A stretch of DNA of 64,000 nt, taken from contig NZ_JBAHUR010000011.1 in NCBI RefSeq assembly GCF_036689815.1, forward strand, positions 62,001 to 126,000. Direction: 5' to 3'. Made by a program: the position numbers and the translations under genes. Shown here piece by piece: positions 26,179 through 35,176 of the stretch (position 1 is its first letter; every line of letters begins with the position of its first letter). The notes under the pieces were generated by a model. It ran no database searches. It saw only the letters and a list, made by a program, of their open reading frames with translations, and was not told the DNA's origin. This DNA comes from Magnetovibrio sp. PR-2. GTDB lineage: Bacteria; Pseudomonadota; Alphaproteobacteria; Rhodospirillales; Magnetovibrionaceae.

Positions 26179-27234
26179 TTACAGAGATAAGTGGTGTAGC
26201 CAGTTTTCGTAGCGCCGATCGATACCGTCTTCCGGCGCGGTGCTCAGGAAACTTTCTGGGCGTGTGCCACGCACGTCTCCGGGTGACAATCCAAAACGCG
26301 CCCGAAAGGCCCGGCCGAAAGACGTGTCGTTGGCGTAACCGACGTCCATGGCGACATCCAAAAGAGGGCGGTGGCGCATGCCTTCGTCGGTCAAAATCAA
26401 TAACGCTTTGCGCATACGCCGGTCGCGAACATAGTTTGCAACGCCGCCAAAGCTTTCAAATAATTCGTAGAGCTTGGTGCGCGACATGCCCGCTCTTCGC
26501 GCGAGCCAGCCCACGGAAAGCTCAACATTCGATAAGTTATCTTCGATCAAGCGCCGCAAAATGGTGAGCTGGGCCATCTGGGTGCCTGCGCGTTGATCCG
26601 GGTGATCAGAAACGGAGCTGTTGATGCAGGCTGCAACAAGACCGATGGTCGCTGGCGAGAGCTCTTGGGCCTGGACGAACGTCATTTCGGGCGCGTTGCG
26701 TTTCAGCGACAACATAAAGTCCCGAAGCATCTTGACCAAGGGCTGGCGCCCGGAAAGTATGCGCAAATGCTGATCGTCCGGATACTTTAACTGGTCTTCC
26801 ATCAAGTCGCGGGGAATGATCAGAGACAGATTCGTAAATTCTGTCGTTTGAAGGTCGATGCCCTGGGCGAGGTCGAAAACCAATAGGCCGTCAACGGGGA
26901 AAATGTGGTGCTGACCACCATGTTCCCAGGCCATATTGCCGCTTTCATAAAGTTGGATCATATAGTGATCCATACCGTCGCGGCCGATGAGAAAGGGAGA
27001 GCGGTCCCAGCGTTGAGAAATCGTATGCGTCCGCGCCAACATCAACGGCCCGAACATATGTGCATCGACTTCGGCGTGAAAATTGTCGTTTTGGACGGAT
27101 TTTTCCGCCTCAACCTCAAAAATACACGCAATGCTTTCGCGCCAGACGGCGAATTTTTCACGGTTATTGATGCCGTGCAGGTTAAAAAGTGCTCTGGGGA
27201 CGCTGCCTGGGGTATTGTCGGACGTACTCGTCAT
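26179..27234 (-). CDS. AraC-family regulator, cassette 3
   Basis: The 351-residue protein is the third paralogue. It has an N-terminal AraC-binding-like domain (DLMEDQLKYPDDQHLRIL segment) and a C-terminal AraC/XylS domain near 232-330 (VGWLARRAGMSRTKLYELFE; VAMDVGYANDTSFGRAFRAR; FGLSPGDVRG). It is divergent from giant gene 3 with 204 bases between starts. Its 3' end lies 4 bases from the tectonin stop, leaving no room for a terminator between the convergent genes. Antisense overlap of the two transcripts is therefore probable. The likely target is giant gene 3. Confidence 0.92.
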   Translation of the reverse strand: MTSTSDNTPGSVPRALFNLHGINNREKFAVWRESIACIFEVEAEKSVQNDNFHAEVDAHMFGPLMLARTHTISQRWDRSPFLIGRDGMDHYMIQLYESGNMAWEHGGQHHIFPVDGLLVFDLAQGIDLQTTEFTNLSLIIPRDLMEDQLKYPDDQHLRILSGRQPLVKMLRDFMLSLKRNAPEMTFVQAQELSPATIGLVAACINSSVSDHPDQRAGTQMAQLTILRRLIEDNLSNVELSVGWLARRAGMSRTKLYELFESFGGVANYVRDRRMRKALLILTDEGMRHRPLLDVAMDVGYANDTSFGRAFRARFGLSPGDVRGTRPESFLSTAPEDGIDRRYENWLHHLSL

Positions 27235-27328
27235 TCGTTTTATCCATCAAAATCTGCCCCTTCCGCAGAAATCTTGAAATCACAGTAGTCCTTTTGCCGT
27301 GATTTGTCTCTGCTTCTTTTGTCGTAAC

Positions 27329-27339
27329 CACTTAAGGAC
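27329..27339 (+). promoter_or_regulatory. cacttaaggac motif upstream of giant 3
   Basis: The 11 bases are identical to 8697-8707 upstream of giant gene 1, and in both places they lie roughly 60-110 bases before the start. A small inverted repeat, ctgac/gtcag (27356-27360, 27366-27370), follows. It is a candidate AraC operator. Confidence 0.4.
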
Positions 27340-27438
27340 GTATTGTTGGTAAAACCTGACGCAAGGTCAGCGTACAAACGCAAAAGTTTGGTACATTCCT
27401 TTAGTTCCATTGTATTTCGTATTGATTGAGAGTTTCTC

Positions 27439-30400
27439 ATGTCTATCCGGCTTTTTTCGATTGTTTTTTTATTCCCAATCCTATTTGGGGGTGTCGTTGG
27501 CGCACCAGTGGCCCATGCGGCATCGTCGGGCGTTCCTGTTCAGTTGGGCGGCGACAACATCTGCCTTGCCAAATCGAAAAAGGCGAATAAGCGAAAGGCG
27601 CCATACATCGTTCCCGGATCCTGTTCTGATAAAAATGCGCTCGGGTTTCAATTGAGCAACACGGCGCAATTGCAAACGGGAGATACGTGCCTGGACCCTC
27701 AAGAAGAGGGCGTGCTGTTCCTCTACGATTGCACACCGCACCGAGAAAAGGCTTGGGAGATCGACAACGGAACCCTGCGCAACACGGGCAACGGGAAATG
27801 TTTGGGCTGGAGCACAGATAAAATCGGCAAAAACACGGTTGCACGATTGGTTGATTGTGAAAAAGCTCCGCAAATGGCTTTCCTAAAAGAGAGTGCAAAA
27901 GCCGACAAAAAAACAGCTCAAAAGGCTATAACGAAGAAAGTGGGTGATGGTATCGCAGCTGGACCCAATACGACCCCCCTATACAAACTGATGGGGGTTA
28001 AGGCCAGCGACCTATCGAACCTTGGGAAAATGAATTTTCTCATTGAGGCTGAAGAGCGCACGCATATTCAAGGCAAGGTCACGTTTGCCGGTATGACACG
28101 TTCTGGCGTTATCTTTAGCCCGGAAAACAAACGTCAAAAAATTCTGTCCATATTTATGGAACCGGCGGACGCGGAAAAACTGATCCCATCCTTTGATAAA
28201 ATGCCATTGAGCAAATCAACCTTTAGCCAACCCGTCGTGAACGTTGTTTACAAAGATGCGGCGGCTAAACAAGTGGATGCAAACAAACTGCCTCCACAAC
28301 TTCGCGATATTTTAACGGCACAATTTGGACGCAAGGCGAAGTTTGATTTTAATTCCGGTCTGTCCATGTTTTCGACCATGGATGTGAAGAGCAGTGGCTT
28401 TAAGACGTTTTTGAATTCGTTCAATGTGCGCGAAACAAAGCTGCCGGCGATCATCAAGCTTACAGACCTTTTGGTAACGGTGAACCACAACAAGGCGGAT
28501 GGCGCTAAAAAACTATTTTCGGCCAAATCTGCCGATGTCATTGAACAGACCAAAATCCAGGTGAAAACAGACAAGCCCAAAGTTCCGGTTCTGGATCATA
28601 TTTTTGATTTCAGTACGGGTATCTTCACGATTACAGGCGACTTGACGCAAAGCCTTAAAGGACTTGCAGAATTGAAGCTACCTGGGCTGGATATTCCGAC
28701 AGTCACTAAAATCTCATTTCAAGCTGATGACACGCTAACGGTATCTTCCAAAACAGACTTCGTTTGGAAAAAGGCTTTGGGCGTTCCATTTATTGATCTG
28801 AAAAATATTTCGGTGACAGGTTCCGCAACACCGAAGACGCGTCAAGTTTCACTGGCGCTCAACACAACAACGGAAATTGTGAAAAAAGAAATCCCCAGCA
28901 CGGCCCAACTGATTGTGGCATCCGATGGGGCTAAAAAGCCCTTGTTTGTGAAAGACGTTATCTTAGGCGTAAATGGTGCTTATTCGCTAAAACAACTTCC
29001 GGGGTTGAAGGAACTCGGTGCGTTGTCAGATTTCTCCATGAGCGACATGGCCATCAGCTCATCTGGTGTGACAGGCAAAATCACCTGGAATAAAGTAGGT
29101 ATGGAGGCCAGTGGTGCGATTGTGCGGATTGGCAGTCGCTTTGCGATGCTGCTCAACCCCAAACAAATGGGTATTGATGATTTTGTACCCAACATACCGG
29201 ATTTCTTTAAGGGTATGAAATTTGCGAACTCCATTTTGTTTGTCAGCACACATGACTTGCAAAATATTCCCAGAAAAAAGATGCCGTTGCTGGTTCAAAA
29301 AATGACCAATCATATTACGGATGATCTGGACAAGGGTTTGCCGATCTATAAAGGCCTTGGTGTGCTGGCAACGTTTGATGAAGACAACATTCAGAAAGAT
29401 CTGCGTAACTTTCTAAACGACAAACTGAATCTGTTTGAAACCCTGGACGGCCCATTGGTTTTGGGCGGGTCCATTGATGGTATCTTCCCAAGCCTGAAGT
29501 CAACGAAGTCTAAAGAAACTAAAGCTCAAAAAGCGATGAAGTCTGTGAAGACGAGCAAGTCTGGTTCTGGGAAAAAAGCGAAAAAGGGCAAAAGCAGTGT
29601 GCCCAGCTTTACGGCCTATGCACAACTGCCGGACGTCAACATTCCTATCGTGAAACCGTTTAGTGACTTCTTGCAATTGAAACGCGGCGGGGCGGGGCTC
29701 TTTGTCCGCTTTATGCCAGCCAGCACATCATTCCAATTGGGCTTGCGCGGCAATATGTTGATGGATCCGAAAAAACTCGGCGGGCCGGCGCAGGACGGAG
29801 ATTTGAACTTTGTTGGCGAACTGATGGCCAGTGCGGATTTGGTGTCGTTAACAGGCTCGTTCAAAGTCGCTGGTTACATGGATGGTACATGGAATGCCCC
29901 GTTTGGCATCAGCGAAAACTTTTCTTATCAAAACCCCGCAATGGTCATTGGTGCGGATACGGAAGGATCGCTTGAATTTGGTGTTGGCGGCACGACGATC
30001 ACGCAGTTGAACGCCAAAAAGTCCGTTCAAGCAGAAGCGGACATGCTGGTGAACATCAACTTCTCCGCCGGTGGTATTCCTATACCGAAAAAGCTTGGAC
30101 TCCGTGCGGCCATTGATGGTGAGTACAATATGCTTACCGGCATTGATTTCAACTTGGCCTTTGTCAAAGGCGCACTGACGGGACCGTGGGCCTCTGAGAT
30201 TGTGAAGGTTGTTCCCAGCGACCAAAGATCAGCGCTGCAGGTGCTTCAAAAAGAGCTGAGAAAAACCGATACGACCGTATCGTCCTTGATCGGACTGGAC
30301 GATCTTCCCATTCCGCTGATGACGCTGATCAATCCTGAATTCATGTTTGCCACACCGGGCGCGTTTATTCCTGGGCGGGCGCACACAAATAATTTTGGTG

Positions 30401-33126
30401 CCGTGATTGCCGGCGGTGCACGTTTGGATTTGCTGGGTAAAAAATACAAACTGGCCGAACTGGATGCTCGCTTGACCATCAACGACGGATTGCGGCTTTT
30501 TGCCACGGTGCCTGGGTTTAAGTTGGGTGGCGTGAAACTGTCTGGTGGGTCCAAAGTTGTGATGGATGAAAATGGCGCACCAAAACGAAAAGCGACAAAG
30601 TCGAATGAGCGGATTGTCGAAATCAACGGTAAGGATTTTGTTGTCGCACGCGTGAGCGACCCCGTCATAGACATTTCCGCAAGCCTCAACGAAGTGCCGT
30701 ACTTTAAAATCAGCGGCGGTGTGGAAATGCTGGGCTTGCAAGAAGAACTGGATATCAATTTATCCAAAGAGAAAATCGGTTTCTTCTATAACAAGAAGCT
30801 CTGGGACATTGCCCATGCCAAAGTGAATGCACAAACGGTTGGGAAAAATCTGCTGAAAACCAACGACTTTATGGTTGATGTGGATATGGAGCACAGCTTT
30901 AGAGAAGTTCTGGCCGACAAGGTTCTGCCAGCTGTCGGATTGCCGAGTGTCATTGTTGATATCGTCGCGAAAAAACTTCCTGTTGAGGTCACGGGTCTGA
31001 AAATTCGTGGCACGGTTGCTGAGTTCTTGAAAGGCAACCAACCGCTTCAATACCGGATCAAACACCGCTTCTTCGGCGAAAGCAAAGTGCGTGAAGCCGT
31101 CGCCAATGTTAAACCCATTTGGAAGGCGGACGATCTTGCCGCGGCGTTCCCGCACGCTGCAGTGTCCAAAGCCATGGCGGCCAGCTTTATTGAATACTTA
31201 AACGAAGGCAACCAAGTCAGTCTTGGCCGGGTGCCTTTGGGATTGGTGAACGTTGAAGAAGCCAAACTGTTTGCCGAAGATGGCAATTACTTCCTGCGCG
31301 GGGACGTCACGGCCATGGGTTTGCCGTTCTCGAAAACCAAGATATCGTTCTTCAAAGACAACAGTATGGAATTTGATTCCACCACAACGTTGGCCATTCC
31401 GCTCGAGCTCGGCGCGCTGGGCAATCTGGAAGACATGGGGGCCGCCAAAGCCAGTTTGCATTACGGTGTGAACTGGGCGAAACACAAAATGGCGTCTCAG
31501 ATGACTGTAAGCACCAAGGCGGTTGGTTTTAAAGATACCATTGATTTCGATTTCTCCGGCAGCCTGAGCAATCTGAAGGTTGCTTATAGATCCACCAACC
31601 CATGCGCCAAGTTTAGTGGCAGCACCAGCGTTTCGGGCGGCAGCATTAAGGCCATGGAACAAAGCATTACCAAAGGCCAGATCCCTGGACCCGGTGATTT
31701 TGTCTCCCTCATCGACTTTCAACCGGATGTGAGCTTGCCCGGTCCAAGTGATGCACTCAAGTGCGGCAGCCGCGTTATCGGTGCCGTGGGCAATGTGGGC
31801 AAAGCCTTTGAGCAAACCAGCGAAGTGGCTTTTGATCATTCTGTGAAAGGTGCTTCCATTGCCTTTGATTTTACCAAAGATACGCTGGGCGTTGGCGCAC
31901 GTACTCTTGGCAGTGTGGCAAGTGACATTGCAAGAGCCCTGTCTCCTGGTCGCTGTGGCAGTGATGGCGGAAGAACCAAGGACCTGCGGATGTTTCGTGC
32001 GGTTGATCGGTCCAATTTGAATAAAGGAAATAATCTCTGCCTTGATGTCAGGGGGTGTGGCGAAGATGACGGCTCGGAAGTCATTTCTTACAAATGTCAT
32101 GGGCGCTCAAACCAACAATGGCGCGTTCTCAGGGATGGCCGCATTCAAAACCAACAAGGCAAATGTCTTGTTACGAGAGATCGTTACGTTCATGGTGTGA
32201 AGCTTGTGATCTGGGGGTGTAATGACCCAGGGGCCGTCCGCGCTTGGGCCGATTCCGATGGGCAATTGCATCTGTTCACCAAAGATGGTGACGGAAAATT
32301 ATGTTTGGCCTTCAACCGATCAAAGTCACATGCCACAGCGATTGCGGTCAACTGTGAGCATCCAGGTCACCCTGAGGCCAATCGTTGGGGATATTATTAT
32401 TCCGACGAAAAAGACTGGGGCGGTGTGCGCACTGAGTTCCACGAAGACGTCTTCTTGGACCCGGAATACTTCAATCCCGACTATTATCGTAAAACCAACA
32501 AAGGCTACCACAACGCCGCTGGTTTCGATGGTTCATACCAATCCGCAATCCGTCACTGGACAATCTATGGCATGCAAGAAGGCAAACGGGGCCATCCTGA
32601 CTTCGATATTGCCTCCTACATCATGGCGTACCCAGGCCTTTACGACAGCATAGGCATGGATTTCATGCCCGCGTATGAGCATTTCCGTGAGCATGGCCGA
32701 GAAGAAGGGTACAATGGGCGTTCGGTCTATCAAATCCACAATCAGTCGGGTATGTGCACAGATGAGGAAAGTGGTCAGCTGTCCAAAGGCGGCAAGATGA
32801 TTGCGTGGGGCTGCGATCAACTGCCGCGCCAGTTCTTCTCCTTGAACGAAAATGGTCAAATCCGGTCACAAAACAATCTGTGCTTAGATACGACCGATCC
32901 AGATGTTGATGAGGAGGAGCGTCTGATTTTGTGGGGCTGCGCCGACAAAGGCAAAGCGTTTGAACGTCAGAAATGGACACGTGTGTTTGATAATCACATC
33001 ATGCATGTCCAATCAGGCTTGTGCATCAACGTCACGAAAGAAGCGCGCAAGGGCGGAGAGTTGTTGTTGACCTCATGCAGCGAAACGCTCAAAACACAAC
33101 AGTGGGAATTCTTGCGCCCCAATTAA
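27439..33126 (+). CDS. Giant secreted ricin-B-lectin protein 3 (divergent)
   Basis: The 1895-residue protein starts with a good signal peptide (MSIRLFSIVFLFPILFGG, cleavage after AHA). One ricin-B-like domain is at about 32-145, against two in giants 1 and 2. A Lys-rich linker (155-172) precedes the long beta-rich middle shared with the other giants (ADTEGSLEFGVGG, LVNINFSAGG, FATPGAFIPGRAH). A Lys/Ser insertion lies near 687-722. After a ricin-B domain at about 1514-1645 comes a region with two copies of an FNPDYYR/HPDFDIASYI plus HWTIYGMQEG/HFREHGREEG unit (1668-1760). A final ricin-B domain is at about 1764-1894. It lacks the coiled coil of giants 1 and 2. Secreted glycan binding is inferred; the middle is unassigned. 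Confidence 0.83.
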   Translation: MSIRLFSIVFLFPILFGGVVGAPVAHAASSGVPVQLGGDNICLAKSKKANKRKAPYIVPGSCSDKNALGFQLSNTAQLQTGDTCLDPQEEGVLFLYDCTPHREKAWEIDNGTLRNTGNGKCLGWSTDKIGKNTVARLVDCEKAPQMAFLKESAKADKKTAQKAITKKVGDGIAAGPNTTPLYKLMGVKASDLSNLGKMNFLIEAEERTHIQGKVTFAGMTRSGVIFSPENKRQKILSIFMEPADAEKLIPSFDKMPLSKSTFSQPVVNVVYKDAAAKQVDANKLPPQLRDILTAQFGRKAKFDFNSGLSMFSTMDVKSSGFKTFLNSFNVRETKLPAIIKLTDLLVTVNHNKADGAKKLFSAKSADVIEQTKIQVKTDKPKVPVLDHIFDFSTGIFTITGDLTQSLKGLAELKLPGLDIPTVTKISFQADDTLTVSSKTDFVWKKALGVPFIDLKNISVTGSATPKTRQVSLALNTTTEIVKKEIPSTAQLIVASDGAKKPLFVKDVILGVNGAYSLKQLPGLKELGALSDFSMSDMAISSSGVTGKITWNKVGMEASGAIVRIGSRFAMLLNPKQMGIDDFVPNIPDFFKGMKFANSILFVSTHDLQNIPRKKMPLLVQKMTNHITDDLDKGLPIYKGLGVLATFDEDNIQKDLRNFLNDKLNLFETLDGPLVLGGSIDGIFPSLKSTKSKETKAQKAMKSVKTSKSGSGKKAKKGKSSVPSFTAYAQLPDVNIPIVKPFSDFLQLKRGGAGLFVRFMPASTSFQLGLRGNMLMDPKKLGGPAQDGDLNFVGELMASADLVSLTGSFKVAGYMDGTWNAPFGISENFSYQNPAMVIGADTEGSLEFGVGGTTITQLNAKKSVQAEADMLVNINFSAGGIPIPKKLGLRAAIDGEYNMLTGIDFNLAFVKGALTGPWASEIVKVVPSDQRSALQVLQKELRKTDTTVSSLIGLDDLPIPLMTLINPEFMFATPGAFIPGRAHTNNFGAVIAGGARLDLLGKKYKLAELDARLTINDGLRLFATVPGFKLGGVKLSGGSKVVMDENGAPKRKATKSNERIVEINGKDFVVARVSDPVIDISASLNEVPYFKISGGVEMLGLQEELDINLSKEKIGFFYNKKLWDIAHAKVNAQTVGKNLLKTNDFMVDVDMEHSFREVLADKVLPAVGLPSVIVDIVAKKLPVEVTGLKIRGTVAEFLKGNQPLQYRIKHRFFGESKVREAVANVKPIWKADDLAAAFPHAAVSKAMAASFIEYLNEGNQVSLGRVPLGLVNVEEAKLFAEDGNYFLRGDVTAMGLPFSKTKISFFKDNSMEFDSTTTLAIPLELGALGNLEDMGAAKASLHYGVNWAKHKMASQMTVSTKAVGFKDTIDFDFSGSLSNLKVAYRSTNPCAKFSGSTSVSGGSIKAMEQSITKGQIPGPGDFVSLIDFQPDVSLPGPSDALKCGSRVIGAVGNVGKAFEQTSEVAFDHSVKGASIAFDFTKDTLGVGARTLGSVASDIARALSPGRCGSDGGRTKDLRMFRAVDRSNLNKGNNLCLDVRGCGEDDGSEVISYKCHGRSNQQWRVLRDGRIQNQQGKCLVTRDRYVHGVKLVIWGCNDPGAVRAWADSDGQLHLFTKDGDGKLCLAFNRSKSHATAIAVNCEHPGHPEANRWGYYYSDEKDWGGVRTEFHEDVFLDPEYFNPDYYRKTNKGYHNAAGFDGSYQSAIRHWTIYGMQEGKRGHPDFDIASYIMAYPGLYDSIGMDFMPAYEHFREHGREEGYNGRSVYQIHNQSGMCTDEESGQLSKGGKMIAWGCDQLPRQFFSLNENGQIRSQNNLCLDTTDPDVDEEERLILWGCADKGKAFERQKWTRVFDNHIMHVQSGLCINVTKEARKGGELLLTSCSETLKTQQWEFLRPN

Positions 33127-33420
33127 AGCCGCTGATTAGCGTCTGGTTTTGTAAAAGACTGGGGGAGAGAGGCTGCAATAGCTCAGTCTCATCTCTTCCC
33201 ATGCCTTCTCATGCCATCTCATACACTGTGTGGGGTGCCCAAAGCGCGTTCGGTCGAGCGACTGCGCGAGATATGGCCCTCGCCTACATGGGCTTAGGAT
33301 AACGTATAAATTCTTTCGCACATTTGTTTGAGGTTGGTGGCCTCGATCTGGTTAAGGTGGTGATTGCGAGATCAACCACACCAGACCAAGGAGCCACCAT
33401 GAGCAAGATTACCACAAAGC
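33127..33420. other. Gene-free stretch with probable IS end remnant
   Basis: No convincing gene lies here. Near 33400 an ATG with a ggag site begins MSKITTK, which resembles the first residues of some IS3-family OrfA proteins, but it leaves that resemblance at once and stops at 33452. The bases just before it could be the end of an insertion sequence. It abuts the truncated OrfB in the opposite direction, so this looks like the scar of two colliding insertion sequences. Confidence 0.35.
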
Positions 33421-33780
33421 CCGGCGATCCAAAGTGTTTGGAGCGACGTGACTGATACCACCACCTTTAAAACCTCTATGGCGCTTATAGCCACGTTGAG
33501 AGCGGATTTCTGCGGATTTCATAATTCTATGCACGCGGTTTTTACCGCAGCTTTCGCCATGATCTTGCAGATCCTTGGTGATGTTGCGATAGCCATAAGC
33601 ACAGCCACTTTCCAACCAAAATTGTTTGATCAAACCGAGAAGCCTTTGGTCTTCAAGGGCTCTTGGGCTTTGTGGACACTTAAGCCATGCAAAAATCCTC
33701 TGCGGTGAACGCCGAGAATACGACACATAACCATCACCCTATATTTATTGAGCGGAGATTTTATGAACGCGTACTTTTGC
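33421..33780 (-). pseudogene. IS3-family transposase OrfB, frameshifted and truncated
   Basis: On the minus strand the OrfB start (KYAFIKSPLNKY, MCRILGVHRRGF) is followed in a different frame by FAWLKCPQSPRALEDQRLLG and GYRNITKDLQDHGESCGKNR, which is the HTH_21 part of IS3 OrfB. One extra base in the A/T run at 33691-33695 causes the shift. The gene breaks off after NTLDRR near 33421, before the catalytic DDE core. It cannot make an active transposase. Confidence 0.8.
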
Positions 33781-34054
33781 GGGAATCGCTGGCAAAGAAC
33801 GCGGCGGCCTCCTTTAATATATCGCGCTCCTCAGTCACGCGGCGGAGCTCCGACTTCAGTCGGCGAAGTTCATCTTGCTGACTTGTAATCGTTTGATGCT
33901 GGGTACCTGTGTCGCCGTATTTGGTGATCCAGTCACGTAGGCTTTTGCTGGTCACACCAAGTCGATCTGACACTTCCCCGATCTTGTAACCACGTTCCGT
34001 AACTTGATGGACAGCTTCAATCTTGAATTCTTCTGTGTAACGTTTGCCACTCAT
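33761..34054 (-). CDS. IS3-family transposase OrfA
   Basis: The 97-residue protein is an IS3/IS911-type OrfA. It has an N-terminal helix-turn-helix (YTEEFKIEAVHQVTERG, VSDRLGVTSKSLRDWI) and a C-terminal leucine-zipper-like helix ending KEAAAFFASDS. The ATG at 34054 has a GAGAGG site upstream. In IS3 elements a programmed -1 shift near the end joins OrfA to OrfB. A CAAAAG run at 33773-33778 is in the right place, but the OrfB part here is broken. So OrfA is intact but probably non-functional for transposition. Confidence 0.85.
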   Translation of the reverse strand: MSGKRYTEEFKIEAVHQVTERGYKIGEVSDRLGVTSKSLRDWITKYGDTGTQHQTITSQQDELRRLKSELRRVTEERDILKEAAAFFASDSRKSTRS

Positions 34055-34086
34055 CTCAAACACCTCTCTGTTGCGTAATTGGTATG

Positions 34087-34383
34087 CTAAAAAGTGTCTA
34101 GGGTACTAGGGGCTTGCCCCTCCTTCTTTCGAAGATACATACTGATAGCTTCTAAGATGAGATCGTTCACACGAACCTGCTTACGCTTAGTTTTCTGCCC
34201 ACCGTTTGCATAACTTAAATCGAGGGCTAAATAATGCAGGCGACGATGTGTCTCCGGATCGAGGTACAGGCTTGTTTTTACGGCTTCCCCCTCCTTCAGT
34301 TTTTGGGTGAGCGGTTTATGCGGTTCTTGTTCATCTTCAAGCGGCTGCTTGTTTTCGAACGTGGCGATATTCATTTTTCCCAT
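34087..34383 (-). CDS. ParA partner, possible ribbon-helix-helix protein
   Basis: The 98-residue protein starts 3 bases after the parA stop, so the two are translationally linked. Residues about 33-85 (AVKTSLYLDPETHRRLHYLA, VRVNDLILEAISMYLRKK) have the strand-helix-helix pattern of ribbon-helix-helix DNA-binding proteins, often the centromere-binding partner of small ParA ATPases. The Lys/Arg segment GGQKTKRKQ fits DNA contact. I assign it as the likely ParB/ParG-like partner by position and pattern, not by close family recognition. An AAAGGA site precedes the ATG. Confidence 0.6.
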   Translation of the reverse strand: MGKMNIATFENKQPLEDEQEPHKPLTQKLKEGEAVKTSLYLDPETHRRLHYLALDLSYANGGQKTKRKQVRVNDLILEAISMYLRKKEGQAPSTLDTF

Positions 34384-34386
34384 GGT

Positions 34387-35034
34387 TTAAATCCTTTCTT
34401 TGATGGTGTTCCAGAGGCCACGGATTTCGTCCGCAGCTTTGCTATGTGGAGATGCCTCAAGAACGCCACGTCCGTCGTTGAGTGAACGCGAGTAATCGAG
34501 ACGATTACGAATGATGGTTGGGGCAAGCGTTAGGCCATATTGTTCAAGAACGGCTTGTGCCTCGATGACGTCCGGGTTTTCGCACATACCTCGTTTAGAG
34601 GCAGCTTGTGTAATGACGAACACTGTACGGTCAAGAGAACCAGCGTTTTTTAAAATCGCGTAGGTGTTTCCCACCGCTTCAAGATCAACGACGGTTGGGC
34701 GTACTGGAACAACAATCAAATCCGAAAAGCACGCAAGTTCTTGATAGCGTTCAGTGCTGCGCGGTTCGGTATCTAGAAAAATAATCTCTTTGTGCGTTTT
34801 CTTAACTTGGTCAAAGACCTTATCTATAGACATGGTGCGAGGTACGTCACCATAGCTCAGGTCCATGATAGTCTGAGTTCGTTTGTCAAAACGTTGGGTA
34901 ATACTTGCTTGAGGGTCGAGGTCTAAAATGGCACTGGGAATACCGTCCTGCATGCAGGCGATATACAGATTTGCGGCAAGAGTGCTTTTTGCACTCCCGC
35001 CTTTTTGCGAATGTATTGTTATGAGTGTGGTCAT
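34387..35034 (-). CDS. parA: ParA-family partition ATPase
   Basis: The 215-residue protein is a short ParA/ParF-type ATPase with a deviant Walker A motif KGGSAKST at residues 11-18 (signature lysine K11). It also has the LDLDPQAS motif after it and the LDTEPRS Walker B-like segment. Such proteins segregate plasmids and some integrative elements by moving partner-bound DNA on the nucleoid. No replication initiator gene is visible, so it may stabilise an excised circular form of the island. The 142-base leader (35035-35176) has ATGACGTCAT at 35171-35180 and may hold partner binding sites. Confidence 0.9.
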   Translation of the reverse strand: MTTLITIHSQKGGSAKSTLAANLYIACMQDGIPSAILDLDPQASITQRFDKRTQTIMDLSYGDVPRTMSIDKVFDQVKKTHKEIIFLDTEPRSTERYQELACFSDLIVVPVRPTVVDLEAVGNTYAILKNAGSLDRTVFVITQAASKRGMCENPDVIEAQAVLEQYGLTLAPTIIRNRLDYSRSLNDGRGVLEASPHSKAADEIRGLWNTIKERI

Positions 35035-35176
35035 CCGGGGGCTCCTTAAAATCTAAAAATCGGCGACAATCTCAGATAAGGAAATCGCTCAGAGCACCCA
35101 AGCTTTTTTGCATTATGACGCTATAACATTTTGAAACTATGGTGATAAAACTTTGCAACGACAACGTGGCATGACG

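Noticed and set aside
8757-33126. Giants as RTX toxins or type VI effectors
   Set aside because: I saw no GGxGxD repeats, no PAAR, VgrG or Rhs motifs, and they have Sec signal peptides.
33021-33302. Open frame crossing the giant 3 stop
   Set aside because: It runs mostly through the end of giant 3 in another frame and shows no recognisable protein.
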